From Phyto melanocephala (taxonomy: Eukaryota > Arthropoda > Insecta > Diptera > Rhinophoridae): a DNA stretch of 64,000 bases. The translations under genes were made by a program, and so were the position numbers. The notes beneath the pieces were generated by a model, which ran no database searches, had not been told where the DNA came from, and saw only the letters and a program-made list of their open reading frames with translations. Location of the stretch: contig OW799233.1 in assembly GCA_941918925.1 (NCBI GenBank), forward strand, positions 73,566,578 to 73,630,577, given 5' to 3'. Position 1 is the first letter of the stretch. Each line of letters starts with the position of its first letter. Below are positions 10,873 through 21,866 of the stretch, in pieces.

Positions 10873-11450
10873 CTAGCCAAACCCGGCGCGCGTTGCTACG
10901 CCCCTTAATGAATCGAAATGCATTCTGAATTTTAATTGAATATCAAGTGCAAAAACCTAAAAATTATAATTTTTTTATGAGCGTGGCACTGCCCACTTTT
11001 CTAATCTTGAAATTATTTAGTCATGACAGCTCAATATGTGTGCAAAGCTTCAGAAAAATCGGTCTGATGCAAGTACCTCAAAATTATAGCCTTTTTTTAT
11101 GGGCGTGGCCCCGCCCACTTTTTTAATCACGAAGTTATAAAGTCACGACAGCTTAATATGTGTGCAACGTTTCAGAAAAATCGGTCCAGTGCAAGTACCT
11201 CAAAGTTAAAACTTATTTAGGGGCGTGGCCCTGCCCACTTTACTTATCACGAAATTATTTAGTCATGACAGCTCGATATGTGTGCAAAGTTTCAGAAAAA
11301 TCGGTCAAGTGCAAGTAGCTAAAAATGGTAACTAAATTTTATGGGCGTGGCCCCGCCCACTTTTTTCCACCCATAAACACTCCCTGGTATGTGTACAACA
11401 ACTTACCAAAGTTTCAGCCCGATCGGTTTTACAGTTTCGGAGTCTATAGC

Positions 11451-11492
<42 letters not shown>

Positions 11493-11530
11493 ACACACAC
11501 ACACAGAGTTTCACTTTTATATATATAGAT
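10873..11530. mobile_element. Non-autonomous element built of ~120-bp tandem units, copy A only
   Basis: It starts ACTAGCCAAACCCGGCGCGCG and ends at a (AC)n microsatellite followed by CAGAGTTTCACTTTTATATATATAGAT. In between, four imperfect ~120-bp units repeat: GGGCGTGGCC(C)CGCCCACTTT, ATCACGAAATTATTTAGTCATGACAGCTC, AATATGTGTGCAAAG, TTTCAGAAAAATCGGTC and GCAAGTACCTCAAA. The palindromic GC word sits in AT-rich units. Copy B lacks it. Similar arthropod repeats with the ACTAGC/TATATAGAT ends exist in my memory but I cannot name the class. Confidence 0.7.
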
Positions 11531-11551
11531 TTATATTTTTATTATTATTTT

Positions 11552-12257
11552 TATACCCTTCACCTGTGGTGCACAAGGGTATATATAGCTTTGTCATTCC
11601 GTTTGTAATTTCTACAATTTTCATAGAGGAGTAGATTAAGCCCTGACCGTTTGTCCGTCTGTCCGTGTGTTGGTTGAAATCAACTTTTAGAAGCAACTAT
11701 ATGTTCCTCAGATCTGTACATGGTATCAATCTCTTGGAAATATCCAGGAATGAATTGCTATTGAAATTCAGCACAATCGCCCCATAACTTTCTGAGATAT
11801 GAGCAAAAAACCACGACCACCTCGTTTTTTTTTTCACAATTACAACAACAACATACATACATACATACATGTAAAACACATACCAAATCAAAAAAATTAC
11901 AAAAAAAAAAAAATATTAAAAATAAGAAAAAAATAATAAAAAAAAACTACAAAAAAAAAATTTAAAAAAAATTTAAAAAAAAATTTTAAAAAATTTTTTA
12001 AAAATTTTTCTAAAAAAATTTAAAAAAAATATAAAAAAAAATAATAAAATATAAATAATATATTAAATAAAATAAAATAAAAATTTTTTTTGGCTCAGCT
12101 GGGATTCGATGCCACATATATTCTAACCAGTATATACATATTTATGCACGTATTTTATATGGGATGAATGGTGATACAAACAATTGTTATTGCATGACTA
12201 CACGTTGTGAAGGGTATATAAGATTCGGCACGGCCGAATATAGCACTGTTACTTGTT
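11552..12257 (+). mobile_element. Dispersed mini-me-like repeat, copy A4
   Basis: Complete copy in plus orientation: TATACCCTTCACCTGTGGTGC end at the left, CTGACCGTTTGTCCGTCTGTCC tract near 11643-11665, GAGCCAAAAA/GGCTCAGCTGGGA block near 12091, and the GATTCGGCACGGCCGAAT hairpin with GCACTGTTACTTGTTT at the right. It is nested inside A3 and absent from copy B. Confidence 0.75.
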
Positions 12258-12466
12258 TTCTTTAATTTTTTTTTTATTTTTTTTTATTTTTTTTTTTTTT
12301 TTTTGTTTTATAAGTTGTGTCTCGAAATGATTGTTTACATTTTTTACAGGGCAATACGCAAACAATTATAATTTAATTCATTTTTTTTGTTCCACTCTGT
12401 GATAGTTATAAGTGTCAACAATACTTTGTTAATAAGTTTATTCAAATTATTTAATCCGTATTAAAA

Positions 12467-12664
12467 ATGTCGTCAAATAGAGAAAAAGTGAGAAAAAATA
12501 TTGTGGATATTTATAATGAAAATAAACAACTTTCTTACGCTGAAGTTGCGCGACGGGCAAAACTGTCCTGACAGACTGCCCGTAACGTTATTTTTAAATT
12601 AAAAAAAGACTTGTTTATTAAGCACAAGAAAGGTGGAGGGCCTCGTGGATTTAGGAATCCTCGA
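12467..12664 (+). pseudogene. DD37E transposase, N-terminal DNA-binding part
   Basis: From ATG at 12467 the frame reads MSSNREKVRKNIVDIYNENK, then QLSYAEVARRAKLS, one stop codon (TGA), then TARNVIFKLKKD and KGGGPRGFRNPR. The SYAEVARRAKLS...TARNVIFKLKK segment is a helix-turn-helix of the kind Tc1-like transposases use to bind their terminal repeats. The in-frame stop and the nested insertion disable it. The catalytic part resumes at 14476. Confidence 0.7.
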
Positions 12665-12683
12665 ATCGTTTTTTTTTTCTGAT

Positions 12684-14475
12684 TTTCATAGGTGCTCAAT
12701 CAAAATTTAAAAGCTTATAGGGTAAAGTATTTTTGATTTTTTTTAAAAGAATTTTCAGAATAGGCGCAAATGGAGTTTTCATAAAAAAGCGAACTTTTCG
12801 GCCTTTTTTCTAACTTTACTCATAACTTGGTTAATAACTGCGGGTTTCTTTACTCCTGAGGAAACAGTTTTAAAGAAAAGTATCCAAGCTGTACTCCTGT
12901 GTGAAAAACTTGTAAGTTTTGGTGATGAGTTTGCTCATTTAGATACCCTAAATTAAAATTTTTCGTAATTTTTTCAAAAATTTTGTAATAACGCTTTACA
13001 ACTTTTTAAGTTTCAATGAAAACGAAAAAAACTAATGATGCAGTTTGAAAGACAAATTAATTATACAATAAAACAATTTTTAAATTTGTTCTTACCGTTC
13101 CTGAGTTATACCCGTTTTTATCTTTATACCCAGTAATGTTATTATAAGTTGTTTGCCAGTTCACAATCATACCCAATCAACAAAAAAAACTTTTGTTTTA
13201 CTGTGTGAAAAATCATTTATTAAGGTTATTGCGATGTAGTTCTATACCTTGCAGAAGTTGTGACATTAATATAAGTATTAGCTAAAGCCACACCTCGTTC
13301 TGCCACATCATTTACCACTTGTGAATGTTGAACTTTTTTCTTTGCATCTTGAAATGACTTGTTGGCTTTCTAATTCTCTGGATCTATTTTTAAAAAATCG
13401 ATTGAAATATTGCAAGCTTCAAAGAAAGTTAGACTGTCTTTTGAAATGAATTGTTGAATTTCTTTATTTCTAAAGTTTTCTTCTGTTAAAGTTACATTTG
13501 CTACTTCATAATGGCTGCATGAAGTATCTGCAATTTTTTTTGTCATTAAACGTAAAGTTTTGGTGTCGATACGTTCATCAAAAAACGCTAAGGCAGCCAA
13601 TTTCGGAGTTAAGTACCACTGATGACCTAGAAAAGTTTTAAGCGAGGCTTTTGCAACCGCTTTATTAATAATTTTATAACTATCCAATTCCTTTAATGTG
13701 CTCAGATCATTGAGATGAGCGTATCGAGGGCACTGGCAGAGGTACCAAAAGAAAATAACATAAAAAATTCTTACCGGTACGTCGACGAAAACTTTTATAC
13801 ATATATACAAAGAACTTTTCTATTTGATTTGTCGGTCAGCTAACTCAAAAATTTTTGTTATGTAAAATCGTATAACGACAATATTATAACGGCGAATACA
13901 CATAAAATAGAATGTGAAAATGACAGCGTGTAACGATTTAGATCAATAATTGTCAGAAGTTAATGGCAGTTAAAACCCCAATGTTATAATCTTGCCAGAT
14001 ATATTATTCAGTCAATCCCTATAGATATTAGGAAAAATTCAATTAAACAAAATGACCAAATTCCATTTTTCTTAATTGTGTAGAACTTATCCGTCTTCAA
14101 AATTACATTTGAAAAGTAATAAACCGTTTTTTACAGAATTTGTTAAAAAATTACAAAAATAATTAATATGTGGGATCGTAATGGACAAAAATATTGCCGA
14201 AACTTAAAGTTTTTGCATATGGAAATAAAGCTTAGGAAATTTTCTTTAAAAATATTTGGTAAAAAAATTAAATCAACGTGGTTACGACAAAGTTATGAGT
14301 CAAGTTTGAAAAAAGGCCGAAAACCCTGATTTTTAACAAAGATTCTATTTGCGCGACCTCTAAACCTCTTCCTAAAAATATAAAAAAAAATTCAAAAATA
14401 CTGGGCCCTATAAGCTTACAAATTATGCTTTAGCCTCTGACAAAAAGGTATTTTGGGACACCCTACTATTCAGAG
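12684..14475. mobile_element. Long-inverted-repeat element nested in the DD37E transposon
   Basis: About 1.8 kb between the two halves of the transposase. The two ends are diverged inverted repeats over ~230 bp; matching blocks include AGCTTATAGGG near TATTTTTGA, GCGCAAAT, and TTCGGCCTTTTTTC followed by ACTCATAACTT. The right end reads, inward, TAGGGTGTCCCAAAATACC. The left end lacks the outermost ~30 bp. It carries one minus-strand frame (13810-13226). The superfamily is not identified; target duplication was not found. Confidence 0.6.
13226..13810 (-). pseudogene. Unidentified protein of the nested long-TIR element
   Basis: The minus strand has a 146-codon frame, then one TAG at 13372-13370, then 47 further codons in the same frame to TAA at 13226. 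Before the TAG: KTFLGHQWYLTPKLAALAFF, DERIDTKTLRLMTKKIAD, and a C-terminal DSLTFFEACNISIDFLK. After it: VVNDVAERGVALANTYIN. The blocks H-x-WYL-x-P-x-L-x-x-LA-x-FDER and ND-x-AERGVAL give me a weak memory of uncharacterised animal proteins linked to repeats; no enzyme motif is evident. The N-terminus is probably upstream or truncated: the first ~30 residues look non-native. It lies antisense to the host transposase. Confidence 0.55.
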
Positions 14476-14892
14476 CTTCCTGGTCAGGGTTTTTATGTTT
14501 CTAATAAAAGAGCTAATGTTTCCGATAAATTTAAGTATAAAAAGATTTCAAAATTCGCCAAAAAATATATGATATGGCAAGCAATATGTACATGTGAGAA
14601 AACTTCAAAGGCAATCATTGTGAATCGTACAATGAACAGCCAATTTTATATTAATGAGTGCCTGAAGAAGGCTGTATTGCCATTATACAGAAGCCACAGT
14701 ATACCTCCACTGTTTTGGCCCGACTTGGCAAGCTGCCACTACAGCAAAGACATCCTTGAGTGGTATGAGGCCAACAAAATAAATTTTGTACCGAAAAACA
14801 TGAATCCACCTAATTGTCCAGAGCTAAGGCCTATTGAACGCTATTGGGCTATAATTAAGCAGTACCTAAGAACAAAGTTCAAAAAAATGTAA
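14476..14892 (+). pseudogene. DD37E transposase, C-terminal catalytic part
   Basis: The frame resumes at ELPGQGFYVSNKRANVSDKF, passes through KKYMIWQAICTCEKTSKAIIV and ends at KKM*. Catalytic residues are the second Asp in FWPDLASCHYSKD and a Glu in RPIERYW; I count 37 residues between them, hence DD37E. The first Asp lies in the missing middle, so this copy cannot be active. The spacing is outside classical Tc1 DD34E. Confidence 0.75.
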
Positions 14893-15116
14893 AAAAATTT
14901 GGATTTATTTGGAAAAAAGCTATCAAACACTTTAGTAAAACGTGTGTCCAACGTTTAATGCAAAGAGAAAATAAAATTTGAAACTTTGGTTTTTTGCATA
15001 TAAAGTTTAGAAATTTTTCTCCATAACGCCAATAAAATGTATTTTTTTTTTTGAAAAAAAAACTAGATTTGGGAGACATTTTAAAATGTAAAAAAGCATT
15101 TCGAGACACCCCTTAT

Positions 15117-15374
15117 TTATTATTTATATTTTGATTATTTTCTTTAATTTTTTTTTTAAATTGTTTTTAATTTTTTTAAAATTTTTTTTTTATTTTTTTT
15201 AACATACATACGTAAATTTATAATTTTACATTGCGATGTTTTTATATATGTATGTTTTTTATATGTATGTACGTATTTCATATGGGATGAATGGTGATAC
15301 AAACAATTGTTATTGCATGACTACGCGTTGTGAAGGGTATATAGAATTCAGCACGGCCGAATATAGCACTGTTT
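15117..15374 (+). mobile_element. Dispersed mini-me-like repeat A3, right part
   Basis: It resumes after the nested insertions with AT-rich DNA, ACATACATACGTAAATTT, CATATGGGATGAATGGTG, and ends CAGCACGGCCGAATATAGCAC followed directly by BEL1 leader DNA (TTTTAATTAACACCC). Its terminal hairpin has one changed base relative to other copies. Confidence 0.65.
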
Positions 15375-16697
15375 TAATTAACACCCATTTAGAAAAAGGT
15401 ATGTTACATTTTTTTAGTTAAAGTGAATAAAAAAGTTTGTGTTTAATAAATAAATAAAACAAATAAAAAAACCGACAAGTGTTTTACAAACCAAAAATTA
15501 AAATAAAAACTTCACAAAAAACCTCCCATAAAAAAAGGCATTTTGCCGATAGCAAAACAAAATTAAATTTTTTTTGCAATACCTCAGATAAAGTTTTTAT
15601 TTAGCTTTTTTTAATTATGTGAAAAATAATTTAAGAATTTTAATATATAATAAATTTTTAAAATTTCTTTAAAAGTTTTTTTTTATTCTCTTTTATTTTT
15701 TGTTGTAACAAAAGCTTTTGTTTTTTTGTATATATTGTGTGATTGTTACAACAAAGAGACATTTTTTACTCGTTGGTTTAACCAAAAAATAAAACCCGGT
15801 ATAATTAAATTTTTTATTTGTGTTTATTTAAAAAAGGGAATAATTATTAATTAATTTTTAATATTTTCTTTTTTTTGTCAAAACCCGTTTAAAAAAAGTG
15901 ATAAAGTGAGTAAGTTTTATATATTTTGTTTATTTAAACAACTTCCGCTCATATACTCGCTGCATTTGTTAGTTGTTGTTGTTGTGATTGTTTATAAACA
16001 CACACTACACACTAGTGCTGCAACTTTTCGAATGATCGAATAAAAACCGGTTACTCAGAAATTAAGTGCCAAAAGTGATTTTTACCCGTTTATTCTCGTT
16101 TTCAACTCTAAACAACATATTTTTTTGGATTTAAAATTAAATTTATATATTTCTGTGATTTTCTTTCAAATTATAAATTTTTCTAGTTCAAAGTGAGTAC
16201 CCGAAAATATTTTGCGGCAGTACTAGTGTATGTACACTTTTAATACCTTTTCATATAACGAAGTAATTTTACACCACAAGATATTGATGTTCAAGTTACT
16301 TTAACCCTAAAATTTAATAATTTTACCCGATTCATTGAACAACTTAACTTGTAAGATTACTTCACATTTTTTTTTAATATTTTTGAACCCATTTTTTATA
16401 ATTGAAAATTAAACCTTTATTTTTTATTTGAACATTTTTCCCCCTTTACATATTTATCCCACTGTATTATTAAAATTTGGTGATTAATTTAAATTTTCCA
16501 TTTTTTTTAATTAATCAGTTTTTCTTATTGTTGATAATTATACGTGATAGTTTTCAATTTTTTTTTCTCAATTTATATATATTTTTTTTGAAAATTCGAT
16601 TTTGCCATTCTTTATAAGACCAATACATTTTTTTGGTTTCCTTTTTTACTTCTTTTGAATTTATTTCAAAATTTCCCCCTATTGCTTAAGATCGAAA
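15375..16697 (+). other. BEL1 untranslated leader (copy A)
   Basis: About 1.3 kb of AT-rich sequence between the dispersed repeat and the gag start, shared with copy B (43551-44888). It contains TTGTTGTAACAAAAGC inverted words, a GTGAGTAAGT word near 15903-15914 and no coding frame. Very long leaders occur in some BEL/Pao elements; splicing of the leader is possible but not shown. Confidence 0.55.
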
Positions 16698-17968
16698 ATG
16701 GATATGGCTACAACGATTCGTAATGCTGATCGTTTTGTAGAATTTGAGGCTTTTATTGCCCTTATACCCATTGCTGATCATAGAATTGGTTCCTCATTGA
16801 GCCACGAGAAGGAAATCAATCGTTTATGGGAAGCTGTTCGGTCAACATATGACTCTTTGTTGATTTAAACAGAAAAAATGAAAAGCCCAAATATCGTGGA
16901 AATAAAATCTATGTATATGGCTTCTTATACCACATACACCCGAGAGGTTTCCATGATTACGGCCTAATTGGACCGTTAAAAACAGGCTGCTCAGGCTGAA
17001 AAGTCCATGGAACTTGGAAATTATTCCACCCCTATTATGAACTTATCCCCTTGTGATACCCCAATTTTCTGTGGCGACTTTTAAATTTGGCCATCATTCC
17101 GCGAGATGTTCTCAGCGTTGTATGGTAATAATCCCCGATTAACCCCGGTACAGAAATTGTATTATTTATTGCAGAAAACTACAAAAGATGCCCCTGATGC
17201 CATACAAACTATTTGTTGACCAACGATGGCTATGCGATTGCGTGGAAAAAGTTAGTTGACACATATGAGAACAAAGGGGCGCTTATAAATGAACAGCTTC
17301 GAACCCTTTTAAGTATTATACCAATTACTCAAGAATCAGGCGCGAATATTAAAAATCTGGAAAGAACCATCAACGATTGCATAACGAATCTTTCATTGTT
17401 AGAAGTTACCCCGGAAATATTCTATCACGTTATGTTAGTATACATTTGTGCTACTAAGTTGCCCGAGAACACTCTGAGCTTCTGGGAACAGTCGAAAAAG
17501 CTTTGTCAGCAATCTTCCGAATGGGAAGATATGGACACATTTTTAACGGCTAATTTTAGAACTCTTGAATTTATTTGTGATATTAGACAATCGCATTCAA
17601 TACCCGTTAATAACCCAAATAGAACATATGGGAATAGTGGCTTACAAAAGAACACTAATTTTAACTACCCGAAGAAATCTTCTTTTGCCCCGAAAAATGT
17701 TCAAAGTTTTTCAACAAAAACCATTACTTCCCCAACAGTTTGCCGTTGTTTTCTTTGTTATGGATCACACCCCCTAAGACTTTGTCCTAGTTTTTTGAGT
17801 CAGAGTGCCGATGAGAGAATGTCGACAGTGAAAAGACTTAAATGCTGTTCAAACTGTCTGGCAACCTCTCACGAATTTAAAAATTGTAAGAGGGTACATG
17901 GATGCACTCTTTGCAAACAGAAGCATCACTCTTTGCTTCATAAGAATATAAGACCACAAGGAATATAA
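16698..17968 (+). pseudogene. BEL1 gag (copy A), degenerate
   Basis: The start ATG is preceded by AGATCGAAA. It begins MDMATTIRNADRFVEFEAFI. The middle holds the DUF1759-like capsid region (WPSFREMFSALYGNNPRL, then ALINEQLRTLL from 17213 on), and the end carries three CCHC-type knuckles (CRCFLCYGSHPLRLCPSF, CCSNCLATSHEFKNC, CTLCKQKHHSLLH). Gag would package element RNA. Stops near 16865 and 16965 and a frame change near 17213 break it; the last 251 codons are open. The copy B version is similar but broken at other places. Confidence 0.85.
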
Positions 17969-19124
17969 TTCCAGCGTAGCTTTATCTCAGGTTCAAATAA
18001 CATCTAGTACAGTTGTACCACCCATTCAAGCTCCATTGAGTAGAAACCCTAACCCAGCTAGCAAACCAAACTCAACCCACCCTTAATTTTAACCCTTCAA
18101 CCTCCACAGCGGCAAGAAATTTGCATACTTTCTCCACACACCTTGAGTCAAACCCTAAATCTACGGTCCTTTTAGGCTCTGCTATTTGCATAGTTCACCT
18201 AAATGACATAAGATGTGCGGGCCGAGCGCTGGTTGACCCTGGTTCACAAGGTACTTTTATTTCCCGAAGGTTACAAAAGAAGCTTGCTATACCAACTTTG
18301 ACGGTGTCATCGACAAATGTCACTGGCATGATGGATTGCTTAGCTGGTAAATCCTCCACAATGTGCGTACTGACGGTCGGATCACCGATTGATCCCGATT
18401 TTAAGATTAAAGTTTGTGCATATGTGGTAGAGAAGATTACCGGTCGGTTGCCCTCATGTACTTTTTCTAGCCTCGAGCTTCCTCAATATTACCACGACCG
18501 ACGTCATGTGTACCCGTATGGATACGCTTTTTGGAGGAAATGTGTATCCCAAAATTTTAACAACAGATGTAAAAATATATCCTAATGGCAACATGATCGC
18601 CCAGCGAACCGTTTTCGGTTGGATAGTCAAATGTGAAGTGTTTGAATCCGAACCCCTACATTCTGTTTTATCTTTTTGTACCCATAATTAACTCACTCGT
18701 TTTTGGGAACTTGAAGAAGTTCCACAAGCGACTCAACTCTCTGAGGAGGATCAATATTGCGAAAAGCTTTACCAGACTACCACCTATAGAAACTATGAGG
18801 GTCGATATGTAGTCTCACTCCCATTTCGCCGCGAATTTTCTAATGAATTATCATTAGGGGATTCCCGAAATAGTGCTTATCCCAATTCAAATGAAATGAA
18901 TTTCGACTTTTGAAGAACCCGGATTTAAAGACCCAGTATGACAAGGTTATTATAGAGTATTTTGATATGAGTCATATCAAGGCCGTGAAGAATTTCACTT
19001 CTATTTCGACCAGTTTTTATTTACCCCATCACGCAGTGATTAATCCCGATATTGTTACCACCAAACTCAGGGTGATATTTAATGCTTCCAACCCGTCCTC
19101 CAGTGGCGTAAGCCTTAATAACGT
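17969..19124 (+). pseudogene. BEL1 protease and start of RT (copy A)
   Basis: An aspartic protease (DUF1758-like) is readable at 18121-18530: LGSAICIVHLNDIRCAGRAL then VDPGSQGTFIS, where DPG stands in the D-[ST]-G position, followed by a conserved LPTLTVSSTNVTGMMD-like stretch. After frameshifts, 18910-19130 gives the beginning of reverse transcriptase (FYLPHHAVINPD, TTKLRVIFNASNPSSSGVSL). RT ends where a Harbinger element starts. RNase H and integrase are missing from copy A. Confidence 0.85.
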
Positions 19125-19292
19125 TATCAACCGCGTATTTAAAATTTGATAATTTTAACTCGTCGGTAGCCTTACCGACCACATAAACGGTGGCTTATTT
19201 TACCTCGATCATTTCAGTTGGTTAATCGTCAGGTAAACATTTTTTTGTCAAATAGTGTTAGTTTCTTGAAAAATAAAATTGAATAACAAAGT

Positions 19293-20455
19293 ATGAATTC
19301 GGAACTTCAAAAACTAAGAACCTTAAGAAATATGATTAGAGGAAATGCTCAAAGAACAACACACAAATTCAGAGAAAGAATCGAGCACTTTAAAATTTGG
19401 AATATCTTGGAATTTATACGAAGGTTTCGCCTTTCCAAGAAAAGTGCAAAAATTATATTAGAAAAAATTGGATCAACGCTATCACATAGAGTAGAAAAGT
19501 AAGTTTTAGGAAGCATAACCTTAATTTTAAATGATTTTTACAATTTATTTCTTTCTTCTTTAGGAAAACTAATATTTCACCAAGTCTTCAAATGTTAATT
19601 GCCCTCAGATTTAACGCTTCTGGAAGTTTTCAAATAATTGTAGCAGATTTTGGAGGTATTTACCAAACTACCGCAAGTAAAATTGTTCGAATAGTTTCTG
19701 CAGCTATAAATTCATGATTTATATATAAAACATCCATTAACAGAAAAAGAAATTTTGAATACACAATCGCAATTCTATAAAATTGTAAAATTTCCAATTA
19801 TGTCACCAGGTAATTTAATTTTGAATTTCAGTCATCCACATATTAAGCTATTTTATCATTACATATAGGAGGAGAATATGCAGAAATTTTTCGCAATAGA
19901 AAAGGATATTTTTCTTTGAATGTCCAAGCTGTGTGTGATGCGGATTTACTCTTTGTAGATGTTGTGACTCGATGGCCTGGGTCAACTCACGACAGTACAA
20001 TATTTAACAATAGCAGACTAAAGCACATCTTCGAGTCCGGATCTAGAAAGGACCAACTCATGCTTGGAGATGGCGGGTACGCTGGATACAGTTCATCAAA
20101 GTATCTAATGATACCATTGGATAATCCAAAAACAAATGCAGAAAAATTATATAACGAATCGCAGATTCGTACTCGGAATACTATTGAAAGGTGTTTTGGG
20201 ACTTGGAAGCGTCGGTTTCCAATTCTTTCAATGGGTTTAAAAGTTAATTTGTCAACGGCTTAAGATATTATTATTTAAACTGCGATATTGCATAACATAT
20301 GCCGTAATAACTCTGATGAGATTTTTCCATTTGATAGTATAGAACAACAAAACTCTTATGAAATAAGTATGACTAGAATGATACGGGAATTCGTTTTTAA
20401 CCATAACCAAATAAACACAACCAGAAATTCATTAATAAACTATTTTAGTTTATTG
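19293..20455 (+). pseudogene. Harbinger transposase, intron-containing, broken
   Basis: Exon 1 begins MNSELQKLRTLRNMIRG and ends at a GTAAGT donor (19499); exon 2 starts after TCTTTAG at 19563 with KTNISPSLQMLIALRFNASG. A second short intron lies at ~19809-19868 (GTAATT...TATAG). Then GEYAEIFRNRKGYFSLN, DVVTRWPGSTHDSTIF, the second Asp in MLGDGGYAG and the Glu in RNTIERCFGTWKRRFPIL. The normal IDCTHV block with the first Asp is absent: KFPIMSPG runs directly into GEYAE. A one-base shift near 19716, another near 20262, and a stop follow. It cuts and joins DNA in the family; this copy looks dead. Confidence 0.8.
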
Positions 20456-20639
20456 TAAATTATTTTTATTTATTTAAACATAACGTGGCCGCGAATCCAA
20501 AAGGCCAAAACAAAAACATTTTTTGTAAAAAAAATGTTTGCTTAAAAATAAAGAGATCATAAGTAATATTAAAAAAAGGTACAACATTAATAATTATTAT
20601 CATTGAAAAAAATGTCTTCTTTCAGTCTATACAAAAGTT

Positions 20640-21371
20640 CTTTAATATTTTTAATTTAAGTTCCATTTCTTCTTTTTGCATTTTCTTATTTCGATTTCCA
20701 TTTCAAAAGAAGCTGTTCTCTCTGATTTTTATCCTTGTAAAACTTTGTTTGTTCTGCCAGTAAAAGTTTTCGATCATTTTTAAGATCTTCATATTCCTTT
20801 TGGTTTTTTGCTTTTCATAACTCTTAAGGGAAGGAAAAAATTTTGTAGTGTTATTTGCATCACCACTTTGGGCTTTATCCAAAGCTAGAACCTTTTGTAT
20901 GGGACGTTCAAAATATTAACAGCATCGTTTAAGCGGAATTCTAATTCATCATTTTGATTTTTCTCTAATAAAATTTCAAATTCTGACTCCGAAAACTCGA
21001 TAATGATAAAAGCAGCTCCTCATCAGATGACAAATTTAATTTTGGGGCCGGTCCTCCGCCTGTCTTGAACATTTCCCTTTGGTTGTTTCCCATTTTCTTT
21101 CGAAGATTCTTTTTCAAGTCATCATACTTCGATCTTAAATTCGAAATATCTCTCGGAGATCTTCCACTTGCAGCATTAAAATTTTCGGCTAATTTGGCCC
21201 ACACTTCATTTTTTTCTGGTTGGTAGCTGCGTCGGTTTTTTTGTTTTCTATAACACTTTTATATTGATACACTAATTGTATCAGTATAGTTTTTTCTCCC
21301 TCCGAGGAATTAGCGCTTCTTTTATTATCTTTTCCGGACATTTCTAAAGAAAACTCCAATTTGTGTTTCAA
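20640..21371 (-). pseudogene. Harbinger Myb/SANT-like accessory protein
   Basis: The minus strand reads MKHKLEFSLEMSGKDNKRSA, then a Myb/SANT-like three-helix domain (LIQLVYQYKSVIENKKTDA; WAKLAENFNAASG; ISNLRSKYDDLKKNLRKK) and GGGPAPKL. In PIF/Harbinger elements such a protein binds transposon ends and escorts the transposase into the nucleus. A frameshift near 21200 separates the first helix from the rest, and stops follow after 20965, leaving a lysine-rich coiled tail (FEMEIEIRKCKKKK) in other registers. Inactive. Confidence 0.75.
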
Positions 21372-21560
21372 TTATTGAAAATATAAAACTTGAAAGCATT
21401 AAAAATATGCCAATTGATTGTTGTAAAATAAACGTCAAACACCAGTGCTAGCACTTTTTTTTAACTAATGCAGTCGGTAGATACACGTAGGTTAAAAAAA
21501 ACGATAAAATTACCAAATTCATTTTAACGGCTAGGTAAAGATAACTAACAGGTATAAACA

Positions 21561-21866
21561 CTCAGAGATATCTATCAGTTGAAATTACTAATGCCGAGTT
21601 GAATTCATATTCATCATCAACACTCTTTATCAATAAACTCATATTTGATTTAAAACTACCATTTACGTTACAATATAATTCCTGCTCTGCTAAATTTCCA
21701 TAACCCACCACCAAATTTTGTATACAAAATTTATAACACAAAATTTATTATTTTTTTAACCACTTTATAGAGGACATCACTATGAAATTATTTCTTTCTG
21801 CCAAAATATGTATTACCTTCTTTGTTTAAAATATGCCTTGCTATTAATTTATTTTCTTATATTTAG
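21561..21866. other. Unassigned DNA between Harbinger and MITE
   Basis: About 300 bp with no open frame. It is not clearly BEL1 and is not found elsewhere in the window as far as I can see by eye. It could be BEL1 remnant, Harbinger terminus or host DNA. Confidence 0.4.

Larger units (their letters stand above)
12313..15113 (+). mobile_element. Tc1/mariner element of DD37E type, copy A only
   Basis: Terminal inverted repeats are AGTTGTGTCTCGAAATG at the left and its counterpart (AGGGGTGTCTCGAAATG read inward) at the right, each flanked by TA, the expected target dinucleotide. Inside are the two ends of one transposase gene, separated by another element at ~12684-14475. Without the nested element it would be about 1 kb, normal for the superfamily. 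It sits in the AT-rich middle of repeat A3. Copy B lacks it. Confidence 0.8.
1..18747. repeat. Copy A of a ~19-25 kb direct duplication
   Basis: The sequence from base 1 matches the sequence from base 21992 in the same order and orientation, through LINE pieces, the 100-codon frame, the BEL1 5' LTR, gag and protease, until the match ends at 18747 (copy B 46928). Differences are mostly single bases plus whole-element insertions. The left limit may lie outside the window. Copy-specific insertions in A are 4693-5467 and the nested block 10873-15113. An assembly artefact (two haplotypes placed side by side) would look the same. Confidence 0.93.
19125..21560 (+). mobile_element. PIF/Harbinger transposon in BEL1 RT (copy A side)
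   Basis: Two genes in convergent orientation mark this as PIF/Harbinger: a DDE transposase on the plus strand (19293-20455) and a Myb/SANT-like protein on the minus strand (21371-20640). Possible diverged inverted ends lie near 19130-19180 and 21500-21550 (AATTTGATAATTTTAAC against AATTTGGTAATTTTATC when read inward). Exact ends and target duplication were not resolved. It interrupts BEL1 just after the SSSGVSL block of RT. Confidence 0.75.

Noticed and set aside
11332..11514. Cys/Val repeat frame
   Set aside because: It is the (AC)n microsatellite translated; not a gene.
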